Assembly (NCBI GenBank): GCA_036346205.1
Contig: JARFJB010001166.1
Span: 13,452,501 to 13,516,500 of the forward strand
Origin: Vesta saturnalis
Taxonomy: Eukaryota > Arthropoda > Insecta > Coleoptera > Lampyridae
Length of the DNA stretch: 64,000 nucleotides
Direction: 5' to 3'
A program made the position numbers and the translations under genes. The notes under the pieces were generated by a model that saw only the letters and a program-made list of their open reading frames with translations, was not told where the DNA came from and did not search any database. Positions 11,557 through 24,400 of the stretch are shown here, one piece after another (position 1 is the first letter of the stretch; every line of letters starts with the position of its first letter).

Positions 11557-11811
11557 AAATTACTAGCATTGTAAAATAATAATTTATTGTTCTTACAGAA
11601 AAACCAAATACAGGACAAAGTTTAAATAAATAAAGTGGAATAAGAGTATTCTTAAAATATAAACCAAAATTACTACACCTACGTATTAGTAATTAGCCTA
11701 AACATATACGTACACAAATCTTAATATTAATAATTCAACATTGACTTTAAAAAACACTAGAATTTATGCAATTTCTGCCAATAGAGATTTCAAAGAACTA
11801 TTATAAATATA

Positions 11812-13388
11812 CAGGGTGAGGCATCTAAGCTCCGTGGGTTTGTATACGAAAAATGGTAAAATATTTTTGATATCTTTTTTTTTATTATCGTGTAGGTTCA
11901 TTAGGAGCATATTTTAAAATTATTTTCGAATATGCAGGGTGGTCCATAAAAATTTTACGCATATTTCGATTCTGTGGACTAAATAAAGGTCACTTATTGT
12001 TATAGTCCCTATACCTAACTCCACCTGTTGTCGAGATATTTCATTATTTGTGAGAATGTAGATCGAAATTCAAAAGAACTTTCTGTTTTACGTACTTGAG
12101 AAATTTTTTTCAAATATTTTTCATTGTTTACTGAAAGCATCGAACTTTAAAATCCACCAAAGTTATTATCACAAATTTATACTGGGTGTATAAAAACTCA
12201 GTTACTATTTTGACCAACATTAAAGCCAATTAACTTCCTTATTTTAAATGGAACACCCCGTATTTATCACCATATTTTTATTCTAATTTTAATTCCCTAC
12301 AAAACTGTATTAGGGTTCCCTATACCTATTTCTTACAGATTTTTTGTAATTTAGGATTTTCTATTCCAATAATAATTTCATGCAATTTGTTCTTGAAAAG
12401 CAGGCTTTGACGGTTTTACTGTCACATAAAATAAATGAATTTATTGAAAAGTCATGGTTCGTGTTAAAGTTAAATCATTTTAGCTAATCAACTTTGAGAA
12501 TAAGTTTCATTAGGTGGGTACCTACTATTTAAAATGGCTTGCTATTCTCGAATTGAAAAGTGCGACATGATCTTAGTAATTGGGAAATGCAATGATAATT
12601 GCTTGCTAGCATCTAGGGTTTACACACAAATGTATCCTGATAGACTGTGTTTGTTCAATAAAACAATGTTTTTGCTATTTACCCAGTTATTAACATCTTT
12701 CAGTCATTGTTAAGGAACGCCTAGTTGGATTATCTCGAGCAATAAAAGCTTTTCATCCAAACCTGCTCATAAAAAATCGAGTAAAAAATGACATAAAATT
12801 AATGATTAAATTAGAAAATCCTAAATTACAAAAATCTGTAAGAGATAGGTATAGGGAACCCTAATACAGTTTTGTAGGAATTAAAATTAGAATAAAATAT
12901 GGTGATAAATACAGGATGTTCCATTTAAAATAAGGAAGTTAATTGGCTTTAATGTTGGTCAAAAAGTAACTGAGTTTTTATACACCCAGTATAAATTTGT
13001 GATAATAACTGTGGATTTTAAAGTTTGATGCTTTCAGTAAACAATGAAAACATTTGAAAAAATCCAGACGTAAAACAGAAAGTTCTTTTAAATTTTGATC
13101 TACATTCTCACAAATAATGAAATATGTCGGCAACAGGTGGAGTTAGGTATAAGGACTGTACAGTAAGTGACCTTTATTTAGTCCACAGAATCGAAATATG
13201 CCATCATATATAGCGTGTTCCATTTAAATTTTCATAACTTTGATGTGTAAAATTTTTATGGACCACCCTGCATATCGAAAATAATTTTAAAATGTGCTCG
13301 TAATGAACCTACACGATAATTAAAAATATTTCAAAATATTTTACCATTTTTCGTATACAAACCGACGGAGCTTAGATGCCTCACCCTG
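11812..13388. mobile_element. Foldback Tc1/mariner-type element with ~550-bp inverted repeats
   Basis: Flanked by TA on both sides (11810-11811 and 13389-13390). The left arm, 11812-~12364, opens CAGGGTGAGGCATCTAAGC; the right arm, ~12812-13388, is its reverse complement, ending GCTTAGATGCCTCACCCTG. The 447-bp loop keeps only the start of a DUF4817 transposase at 12534 (MACYSRIEKCDMILVIGKC, then YTQMYPDR). No catalytic domain is present, so it is a non-autonomous deletion derivative. Confidence 0.88.
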
Positions 13389-13430
13389 TATATGGAACAT
13401 TTTGAAACCACTGCTTTAAATTCTGCAGAT

Positions 13431-13735
13431 TTAAAACCTAAATGTTGATTTCGTTATGTTGACGACACATTTGTAGTTTGGCCCCATGGAAAAGGAAACT
13501 TGAACTGTTTTCTAGGACATATTAACAACATTCACGACAACATCAAATTTACTATGGAAGTTGAAGAAAATAATTCACTCCCTTTTTTGGACACCCTGAT
13601 AACAAGACTTCCTAGTGGTAAATTACACACAAAGTTTATCGAAAACCTACTCATACAAATAGATACTTGAACTCTCTCTCGCATCACCATCCTGGTCAAT
13701 TACGTAGCGTTATGAAATCCTTGATATGCCGCTCT
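13431..13735 (+). pseudogene. Penelope-like element reverse transcriptase fragment
   Basis: Reads FRYVDDTFVVWPHG, containing the YVDD active-site motif, then LGHINNIHDNIKFTMEVEEN and LPFLDTLITRLPSG. After a frame break near 13640 it resumes as YRKPTHTNRYLNSLSHHHP. This order (YVDD, IKFTME, PFLD, RKPTHT, HHHP) is characteristic of Penelope-like RTs. It is cut off by the pogo relic at about 13740. Confidence 0.8.
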
Positions 13736-13739
13736 TACC

Positions 13740-14572
13740 ACTTGCGTGGTGCTAGAGGAAAGCAACACAGCTTTATATCCAACTCATATGCAACCTCGCT
13801 GATGGAGATATCAACTTGACAAGCAGCTCCATCGAAAACTAGCAAGATAGTGTCTTTACCCTTCTAATGATGTAGGTGCCTATGAAAAGCAATGAAAAGT
13901 TCAATGGTCATGTTACCTTTATCAGCCATTTTAACCAGGGTATCTGGTGGTAAGTTTCTTTCCCATTCAGGTTTTTATCTCTTTTCCTTAAATATCACCA
14001 TAGGTGAGATACTACTTCCTAGTGCATTACAGCATCCAGCAGTGGTCACGTTTTCTCCGTGCTCAGAAGCAACTAAGTGGACAAGCTTGTTACCTTTTTA
14101 GCCAATAACTTGCTGTTGATTCATCCCTTTGCGTCCATATTGAAAAGATTCTGTGGATTTTGATGCTAATTTCTTAAAGTACTTATCCACTATAAATTTA
14201 TATAATTTTTGGTCACGTGCTGGGTTCATTAGTTGCGCCTTGCGTCTTGAGAAATTGGGATTGCGCCTTAAATAACCATAGAGCCAGTCCTCACCAGCGA
14301 TCCTTTTGGCAACATTAAATCCGAATTTGCATGCAGAGCGACGTACCAACAATGGTATTAGGGGCATTCGGATTTCGCACAGACGAATTTCAGAAAATTG
14401 TTTTATTTGATCGTGAGTTAATATGCTGTATTGTCCAGTTTTTTTGTCTAGGTGCCAGACTTTCTGTGTTTCCAATAGTTCTCCTATGTATATTATAACG
14501 TTGAACAGCTTCTATTTGCGACAATTCATTACTTCCCACTGCGTTAATTGCAGCTTGAAGTTGAGCGTGCAA
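13740..14572 (-). pseudogene. pogo/jerky-type transposase relic, minus strand
   Basis: From 14572 downward: MHAQLQAAINAVGSNELSQ with an arm like QRYNIHRRTIGN (Psq/CENP-B helix-turn-helix). After a frameshift come LCEIRMPLIPLLVRRSACKF, AGEDWLYGYLRRNP and MNPARDQKLYKFIVDKYF (CENP-B second DNA-binding domain). Further broken frames give LVASEHGENVTTAGCCNALG and ILLVFDGAACQ, the DDE core region. There are multiple shifts and stops. Confidence 0.82.
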
Positions 14573-16156
14573 GAATGAGCGTTCGTGCGTGTGTTTCTGG
14601 CCACGATTACTTAAAAAATACGCATTGGATTTTAATTAAACTCCATATTTCGACTTTCTACTAAAATACTATGGTTCTATTAAATTTTGGTTGGTAAAAA
14701 CGATTAAATTTATAGAAAAAAAAGTGTAGACTCCTTCTTTTAAAGATAATTCAACACATGTTGATACACAAATTTATTATCAAAATACAAATTCTTGATT
14801 TTACTTATTACGCATGTTTTAAATAATATATAAAGAATAAACTTTCAAGCTTCTCAATACGTTCTCATTTCCCTGTAATGACTATACATGTACATTTATA
14901 TAAAATGCTTTGTAAAATGTATAAATATTTTGAATGAAAATACATTTCTTCATCATAATGTGTGTAAGCATCCATTCCTTCCTTACCTTACGTACTATTT
15001 ACTAATGCAATATGACCCAGTATGAGAAAGTCACGTGCTGGGCACATCGAATTCATTTCATTAAGCTCGCTACACATTCAGCTAGAAAGACTAATTTAAC
15101 GTCCAAAGCTTTACTCAACTTTGGTCTCTCGTTTACATGTTTAAGTTGATTCCCAATTTCAGTTTAACTTAAAATTAACTTGAAATATTTAATTATATTT
15201 ACCAATCGGTAAAATTGGTCAAAATCAACAACACCTATTTTACTTTCACCGTTGTACACTGAACGAGGATAGCAGATTAAATAAAAATTAAAGCAAGTTT
15301 TGGCATTTTGACATACTTTTTAAATGTGCTTTAACCATTGAATGGAGTGTAAAACTATAGAAAATAAAGGTAAATATAGGTTTTAAAATTTGTTTAACAA
15401 AACAGTTGCTGATGTAGCAAGAAACACATGATACAATTTTTTTTCTCCGTCGTTTAGCCCACAATAAAGTACATACGTAAATATATTTTTCAAAGAAAAT
15501 TTAGTTTTATGCAACTTTTCTTTATAAAGTTTAATATAAAGCCAAATACGTTTACAAATTAATGGAATTTTTGTTTCAAGTTAGCATCTAGATGTCGATT
15601 AACCTTTATCTGACATGAACTTTTAAATGTCCATCTGACATATTTTATCGTTTTTGTGTTTACAATGTTGTCTATTTTCCTCATGAACATTAAAAATTAT
15701 TATTAAAATTATTTTCATTATTTTAATTTCCGCTTCTAGGTTGGAAGATTATGTCTTCCACAACAGATATTTTAGGAAAACAATGAATAGTGCTTGTAGC
15801 AACTATGATTTCATCATATGTTTCGATTCACTTTAAGATACATTTACAGGTATGGAACAACATTATCGCGGGTCTGACTTATTATAACTGACCGACTATA
15901 ATAAGTAAAACAAAGACAGTACAATCAGTTCACATGCTAAGTGAGATAGAATACACAACAAACTAAAAGCGCTAATGCCATACATGCGTCTTTTGAGTAG
16001 ACCAGTATCAATGGCACATTTAATTGCTACTGTCAACGAGAATTGAAAATCAGTGTGTTTGCAAGTCCGACACAATACTCATGTATTCCACATAAGAAAT
16101 AATGGGCAGGTTTGCTTTTTCCTTTGAAAACAGGCCAATTCCATCAGAAAGTACGA
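14573..16156. other. AT-rich intergenic stretch
   Basis: No coding signal. A small imperfect hairpin (ACTTATTATA / TATAATAAGT) sits near 15878-15908. I see no other structure. Confidence 0.35.
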
Positions 16157-16978
16157 TTATGTGTACTGTTGTAAATTTGAAAGTTGTGGATGTTTAAATA
16201 ATTGTAGGAAATGCAGTAGCATTGATGGTAATGATGGTGAGCATCCTGGTTGTAACTTAAACGAAGAGCGAGAACTCCAAGAAATTGCAGAGTGTAGTTT
16301 AGCAGAAACTAATTTCCCGTGCAATAGTAGAAAAATTGCTAAAGAAATGAATATTGAACCAAGAACAGATCCCAATACCTTGAAAAGGAGTAAATACTGT
16401 TGCTATAATACACAAGAAATTTTTTTTGTGAAGATATGAAGCATCTCAATCCGTCTGTCGCTGTTGGTTACTCTTGGGAAAATCCCCAAAAAGTTAATGT
16501 GTGGGCAGGAATTTTAAGCAATTCCATAATTGGTCCATTTTTTATCAACAGAAACTTGAATAGGGACCAATATTTAGAACTGTTAAGAAATCAAAGAGTT
16601 TCAGATGTTCAATGCCTCAATATAATTTAGATGACATTTGGTATCAAGAAGATGGCTGTCCTGCTCATACTGCAATAAGAGTTCTACAGTTTTTGGAAAC
16701 TACGTTCTATAACTGTATTTAGTGCAAAAGATACTATTAAATATCCTCCTCGCTCACCTGATAATGCATCCAAAGGCCTTTTTTGTTTGGGGATACGTAT
16801 CCCAGCAAATTTATGGGCACAGAGGTATTAACGTGCTAACAATATGGACGAACTTCGTGTCAAAATTACAAACTCTTTAAACAGCATCACCCAAGAAATG
16901 TTAGAAAATACCCGAACTGAATTTTATCACAGATTGGATTACTGCCTTGCGCAAGGTGGAAACCTTATAGAGTTTTGA
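16157..16978 (+). pseudogene. Tc1/mariner-type transposase relic (same family as element 1)
   Basis: Fragments in shifting frames: a helix-turn-helix piece SRKIAKEMNIEPRT, then WENPQKVNVWAGILSNSIIG, then WYQEDGCPAH (second catalytic Asp), then the tail NSITQEMLEN and RLDYCLAQGGNLIEF after frame changes. The order and wording match the transposases at 4239 and 48565. No inverted termini were recognised. Confidence 0.7.
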
Positions 16979-17780
16979 AAAAAGTGTATTCTATTCATTT
17001 TTAAAATTAATTGGTTTTTCAATAAGAATTATAACGCTAAAGTTAAAGCTTAAGCTTAAGTTATACTGTCAATGTAAATGTTAATGTTTTTGTTTGTAGC
17101 TCTCGTACGTTTCTTTTTGGTTCTTCTTACGAGTAGTAATCGAACCATGTCATAAATTCGCAATTACAATAAACTTCGATGTTTGAGGTACTATCGTTTA
17201 ATGTTTAAGTGTAAAGTATTTACTTAATAGTTTCAAAGAACACGCGACATTTCAACATCATCTTAATTGCTTTGATTTCGTTAGAAATGTTGAAGCTAGA
17301 TTGAAGGAGACTTTAGTAGTTCCTATTTTGTGCCTACATGCAAATATGTACAAGTGGCAACATCGGTAAAGTTATGTCTCTCTCACACTCATATAATGCT
17401 TATTGGGTTTCTTTCTAGCTTATTAAAAGTCAGACCATCAATAATGTTTTTCCATGCATTTTATTAGTATAGTAGAATTTATTTTAAAGTTAACATCAGT
17501 CAATGTCCACCTCTTCTAAGTAAAGTTGCTTCTATAGGCTGCAAGTTTTAATGTACAAAAAGAGGTAGGTATAAGAATAAAGACATTGGTTTGCTTTGTT
17601 TGTATGAAATACAAACAATGCAAACCGACATCATCGTCTATATTTAAAGTCTCCTTATAACCTCCTCTTTTTCCTATAAAAACAAATCTACTTTGACGAG
17701 GTGGGCATTCACTGAAGCACAAGTAATCCAACATGTAAACTTTAAAAAAAATTCTACCTTATTGCCTTTATTTAATACTA
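16979..17780. other. Intergenic stretch, nothing recognised
   Basis: Contains a short palindromic TTAAGCTTAAGCTTAA-type segment near 17042. A 72-codon minus-strand frame (17516-17734) shows no family features. Confidence 0.35.
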
Positions 17781-18124
17781 TCCTCACCAGGAGTGTTTGC
17801 CACTACGGGTGTAATATGAAAAACATCAGTCACAATTATTTTTGTAATCCTGATTAGAAAATATACCCCAAAATGGCAGCATTCACCTTTCTTATTGTGA
17901 TTTATTTTGTAAAAATTAGAGAACATTGATTATCATAATAACAGTTGAAAAACAATATTCTTGAAATAAATGATTAGAAGAAGTAAATGAGGAAAGAGTC
18001 AAATGCACTACAAATGTTCGTCATCCTTATTTAATTCACTATTTTATATGAGAAGACAGTATAAACAAATTAGATAGCTAAATTCATAAATTAATGACGT
18101 AGCGGTAAACACTCCTGGTGAGGA
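17781..18124. mobile_element. MITE with ~35-bp inverted termini
   Basis: The left end TCCTCACCAGGAGTGTTTGC is matched inverted at the right by AAACACTCCTGGTGAGGA. TA flanks both sides (17779-17780 and 18125-18126), consistent with a Tc1/mariner-type target duplication. 344 bp, no reading frame. It lies downstream of the POLRMT 3' end. Confidence 0.8.
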
Positions 18125-18438
18125 TAATATAAATAAATTTGTGTTATGTATGACGTACTTACTTCTGTAATTAAATTTAAATAAAGTTGTCTTATTATTA
18201 TCATTCCTGAGATGGAACTCTTTCTATGCCCATATGTTTGTATTGTAGAATGCACCCGTGTTAAGGACATGCCATAAAGTTACTCTCGCCTGCTTATCAC
18301 ATTGATCCCATCTGGTCCGAACTAGTGTGGCAATTCCTTTATGACATGTGGGATTGAACATGTTTAAAATCTACTAATTTGTTGAAATAAGTAAATAATG
18401 CTTCATTATTAATTAAATCGCCAATACGTTTGTATTTC

Positions 18439-18444
18439 TTTATT
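18439..18444 (-). terminator. Polyadenylation signal of POLRMT
   Basis: AATAAA on the minus strand, 37 bp beyond the POLRMT stop codon. Confidence 0.55.
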
Positions 18445-18480
18445 GAATGTTGATACACACAAGCTACTATTTAGAATAAC

Positions 18481-21400
18481 TTAACTAAAGAAATACACAG
18501 ATTGCAAAACTTCCTTAATATCAAAATCACCAGTTTTAGGCAATTTATTGAGTACCCTATTTAATTTCAATTTACTCATATCTGCGGGTGATCCATCGTC
18601 GGATAATTCACTGTGAAACATGTGTTAAATACACAAGTGTAATTATGTTAATAACGTACCTAATATTGTAACTAAACCTTTTTGACAAAAAGGCTGATAG
18701 ATTTTCTAAAATATTCTGAGAGTGAAGTGCTACAAACTGTTCGCGGCAGATCTAAAACAGTTTACACTAATTAAAATTGAATAATCATTCTGAAATACCT
18801 CGTTCATTAAAGGAACAGTGGATGGATGAGTCCAGTAACAATCGTGTACGGAAACAAAAACAATGCCTTTTCGCTCACACCATAAAGATGTTAACATCAT
18901 ATGACTAGAATCTAAAGAATGAATAAAATTTGGTGGGAATGCATTTTTTTGTTTCATCACATTTGGTTTCCTACAAAATCGTTACAATAAACTTAAAAAT
19001 TTGTAAAATCATCACTTACTCATATTTATCCATATGAAAAGGTTCATACAAATTACGAGCAGAAAGTATTCTATGCTTATTATAAGGCTGCACAATTGGT
19101 AAACCAAGAGGAGTTACCCATTCAACGTTCTCATTGCACACAGATGAAATTAAACGTGCGCAATCCGTAAACCAGTCTTGTATTTCTTTTGTTGAAGTAA
19201 ACATTGTACGCAGTGACTCAAACGTGCAACCTGTTAGGTATGAAGAAGCAGCCCAAACATGCTCTTTTGGAAAATTTTCAATGTCCTTAAGTTGTTTGGC
19301 AATTTGTAGACGTGCGCCAAATCGTGTTACTCCATAAACAGTAGTCATAATAGTTTGCTTTATGACTTTACGAACTATAAATCCTTTAAGAATTTTTGCT
19401 ATCTAAAAATTATCCAATTTCATCAAGCCGTACAAGTAATAATATTCACCTCAACACCATTTTCTTCATCCTTTGCCCGCTGTTGTTCCACTAATACGAC
19501 AACAGCAGAATATACATCCTGGGGAACATGTGATGGACTTAAATTCACACTATATGCTCCAGCTTGATCCCTTCCTAAAGCGGCATAATGCTGCAATCCA
19601 TTACAACTTCCATCTTGATGAATAGGAAAGTAGCACAAATAATCTTCAGGATTTTCAGAACGATGTGCTTTTGCTATTTCCTTACAACATGCTAACGTTT
19701 GCCAAGGTTCCTCCGATTGAGCCCACCACATTTTCCCAGTTAACGGATAATCAGCTGAATCCAAAATTTTGTCCATTACTTCATTTGCGAATATTAACCT
19801 GAAAGATTATTACTAAAATGTTACGTCCATTATAGACAATCATACTAACCGATCGTGGATGTTATCTCTTTTCTTCAACCCTGTTAAATTAACTAAATGC
19901 AATTTTAACCAATCTAATCCATTAGGACCTAAAGGCGAGGTTCAGCAAACACTAGTAATGAACGTGCCATATCTGATCCAAGATGATTCAGATGTGGAGG
20001 TATTGGATAAACACGACCTCGGAAATCCATATTGTGAGGTAACCAGAACACATGATTTCGGAACTACAGTTTTAGTTTAGCTTTAATTATTCATAACAAA
20101 AATTACTTACATGATTTGCTAAAGACAGTCTATATAAACAATCACACCAAAGTGAGTACATTTCCGCACGTTTCCTTCTCAATTGTAATTTTTGTCGAAA
20201 CAGATTTTTCTTATCACCTTCTTGTTGAATCAACTGTGAAACTGCTAGTGTTGAATGGTATTCAGGTATATCTAAATTGGCTGAACCACCAGAATTGAAC
20301 ACCTGCATAAATAACAAACATTTATTCTCTTTCTCCATCTTGCTTATACCATTCACCCATGAACCCTCTCGCCTGTCAGACCAAATTAACTAATACAAAG
20401 TATCAGTAATGAGCGTGAAGTAATTCAAAACATACAATTTTCTCTTCCACTTTATATAGTTCACACATTATGCAAAGCAAGCTGCAGTGTTTCTATTAAT
20501 GTTACCAAATGCTAGTTCACTGAAAATCCCTAGCCAATTACGTTATCCATTCACAATTACCTTTTATTAAAAATTTTCTGACACAGTTATTCAATTTTAA
20601 TGAAACAAAAACCCCCACAAAAAAGTCTGAAGTCATGACTTTCTTACGCCTGTGCTGTTACAAAGGCATAACCAAACACCATAATGGAGTTGGTATAAGT
20701 CCGTTGATGTATCCATTAACTGTGATATCCATTTACAATACCTTTTGTTAAAAATTTTCTGAGACAGTTATTCGATTTCAATGAAACAAAAACCCATAAA
20801 CCAGTCTGAAGTCACATGACTTTCTTATGCCTATGCTGTTACATAGGCATAACCAAACACTATATTGGATTTGGCATAAGTCGATTCATATTTCAAGTAC
20901 CCGATTTAGTCTTTAACCAGGTAAGGAAGTCAACCTTACACAATAATAACTATTCTCTTTATTTACGTTTTAACTTATTGCTTTACCTTACCTCAACCGT
21001 ACAATACAACCAAATAATTTGTGTTAACTAGGGCTGGACAAAAATATTGATTAATCAGTTTAGATAAGTTTTTGAAAATAATCGATTATTTGATTAATCT
21101 CTTATTTATTAATTGATTATTTGACTACCAGTTAATAAAAAAATTGATTATTTTCAGTACTCGAATATTGATTGTTATACTTCTAATCATCCACCCTTAT
21201 TCCACATTAAACTTTCTGCCCATACAATTCTAATATATATACAGGGTGGGCCACCACCAACGGGACGGTCTTTTGTATCCAGGCAATACGTTTTTTCAAA
21301 TTTATTTTTCAGGGGGGTTATGTATATCAGTAGTGGCCACATTTTAAAATTATTTTCGTACATACTGGGTGTTCCAGAAAAGCGTTTTTTAATGGAACAC

Positions 21401-24400
21401 CCTGTATTTTCGTTCTATTTTGGATAGTACTGTAAAAGTAAGGCGCACTTTAATAAATGATCCCTATAGGTAAATATTACAGTTTTCGAGATATTTTGAA
21501 TTTTATGAAAATAATAGGTTTTCGAAAAAAAATCATTCTAGTTGTAAATATTAAAGTTGTTACCCTTTGAATCGCTATAGCAAATGATTCTTAATTCCTT
21601 ACAGGGTGTTCAAAATTTTCAGTTGTAAAATAATTACATTCAAATCACATTATCTTGGTAACTTTAAATGTAACACCCTGTATTTTATTAATCTCATGAT
21701 TCAAAAAAACGTTCTCTATCATTTGGTATATGGGTTTCCTATACCTAAATATCAGTTTTTTTGTAATTTGACATTTTCTTAAATTTAATATAAAATCCCG
21801 TTTAATACAACAAAAATTTAAAATTTAATCTAGTAGGTTGCTTTCTGTCATTTCTTAAATTTAATGGTAATCCCTTATAACAAAAAATTTAAACTAATCT
21901 AGTAAGTTGCTGTCTTTTTAGACATAATACAATTAAACGTTGTTTTTGTAAAGTCTAACTTATTGTGCACAATAATTTTATTTATTGTTAAATTGTTAAG
22001 ATATAGTTTAAAATGAAATATGGATTACAAGAAAGAATTGATATGATACTGTGCATAGGAGAATGTTTAGAAAATTGTTGTCTGGCTTCTAGATTGTATG
22101 CTTAAAAGTACCCCGACCGAGAACATCCAAGAAAAGAAATTTTTTAAAGGTTGTTGAAAAGATTTTGGGCTACTGGGTCAGTTGCATATCCAACTGACCC
22201 AGTAGCACAAAATCTTTATCATATTCAGTTACATCAACATTTGTCTGAAAGGACTATAATCTGCATTTAAACTTTTGCTTATGGGCTTTGGATAAGGTTA
22301 GCAGAGATCCTGATATTCGTGAAATTTACAGATGAATGCGTGAGCATATTCCATTAAATATACGAAAAAAAATGTGACTCCAGTTGAATGGAGCACCCAC
22401 TCATTTTGCGGACCTGTCAAAGAGTATCTGAACAGAAAATTTAGAAATAGGTGGATAGGCAGGGTGGTCCTTGTAATTGGCCACCCAGGTCTCCAGATGT
22501 TACTCCAACTTATAGTAAATCAAACAGTCCCACTACCCCGAGGATATGAAAATAAGAATTTCTAATGCATTCAACACTATAACGTCGGAAATGTTAAATA
22601 AAATAAGATCTTTTGAAAATAGAATTAATTGTTGTATTCAAGCAGATGGCAGACATTTTGAGCATATGTTAGAGCAAAATTAATTTTTTCCTAGCATGTT
22701 GTTCGTTTTGTTATTATAATTATTACTTCTTTTATTAAAAAAATATTTTGCCAGTTTTATGTTTTTAGTTAATAACTTTTAATTTACTCGAGTGTTAAGA
22801 ATAAAATGATAATAATTATTCGAATATTTCTTTTATCTCATAAATAAACACATTAAATTTAAGAAAATATCGAATTACAAAAAACTGTAATGTAATTATT
22901 TTACAACTGAAAATTTTGAACACCCTGTAAGGAATTAAGAATCATTTGCTATCGCGATTCACAGGGTAACAACTTTAATATTTACAACTAGAATTTTGTC
23001 ATTCTAGTTTAATTGATTCGATCAGTATGATTTTTTTCGAAAACCTATTATTTTCATAGAATTCAAAATATCTCAAAGCTGTAATATTTACTTACCTATA
23101 GGGATCATTTATTAAAGTGCACCTTATTTTTACAGTGCTATCCAAAATTGAACGAAAATACAGGGTGTTCCATTAAAAAACCATAAGTTTGATTAGCCAC
23201 TCTTTTCTGAAATTCAGTATGTACGAAATAATTTTAAAATGTGGCCACTACTGATATACATACCCCCTGAAAAATAAAATGAAAAACGTATTGCCTAGAT
23301 ACAAAAGACCGTCCCGTTGGATGGTGGCCGCCTATATAAACTAGAATTGTATGGGCAGAAAATTTAATGTGGAATAAGGGTGGATGATTATAAGTATAAC
23401 AATCAATATCCAACGAAAATAATCAATTTTTATTAGATGGTAGTCAAATAATCGATTAATAAATAAGACATTAATCAAATAATCGATTATTTTCAAAAAC
23501 TTATCTAAACCTGATTAATCAATATTTTGCCCAACCCTAGTTAACACAAATTATTTGGTATTGTATGGTTGAGGTAAGGTAAAGCAATAAGTTAAAACGT
23601 AAATAGAGAATAGTTATTATTGTGTAAGGTTGACTTCTTACCTGGTTAAAGACTAAATCAGGTACTTGAAATATGAATTGACTTATGCCAAATCAATATA
23701 GTGTTTGGTTATGCCTATGTAACAGCATAGGCATAAGAAATCATTGATTCAGACTTTAATAAATGATCCTATAGGTGATCATTTATTAAAGTGCTCATTA
23801 TTTTACAGTACTATCCAAAATTGAACGAAAATACAGGGTGTTCCATTAAACAAAAACATAAGTTTGATAAGCCACGCTTTTCTGGAGCACCCAGTATGTA
23901 CGAAAATAATTTTAAAATGTGGCCACTACTGATATACATAACCCCTGAAAATAAATTTGAAAAAACGTATTGCCTAGATATAAAAGACCGTCCCGTTGGT
24001 CGTGACTCATCCAATTATATGTATTACAAACACTAACTCTAGGATTATTAGAACAGCGAATGATGACAAAAATGGATACTCAGGATCAAGATGAGTATAT
24101 TATATTTTACTATAATCTATGTATTTGCATTAAATACTTAAGTACATGAATAAATTAATGTTCACCCAATTATACCTACAGTACATGCAGTATGTTATTT
24201 TTCTCTAGAGTGACGGTTTCCCATTAACTAATATTTGATCAATTGATTGTTTGATCAATGGATTATACGATTAATTGAGTTTTGATTATCAATAAGTACA
24301 AAAATTGATTATTTTCAGAAATCAATTATTGATTGTTCGAACTTATGATCGCCTACCCCTAGTATCAATTATTAATGAAATTACGTTTCTTGTAATGCTT

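Larger units (their letters stand above)
20819..23745. repeat. Large inverted repeat (outer arms) in POLRMT intron 7
   Basis: Outer arms 20819-21241 and 23333-23745 are near-perfect reverse complements, sharing for example CTTATGCCTATGCTGTTACA, GGTAAGGAAGTCAACC and the block around GGGCTGGACAAAAATATTG. They abut the arms of an inner foldback element, giving one ~2.9 kb palindrome. A 130-bp fragment resembling part of the arm recurs at 24232-24362. Without the inner element the outer arms would meet at a TA-rich centre. Confidence 0.85.

Noticed and set aside
17516..17734. 72-codon minus-strand frame
   Set aside because: No motif, no splice or start context, and compositionally like the surrounding intergenic DNA.
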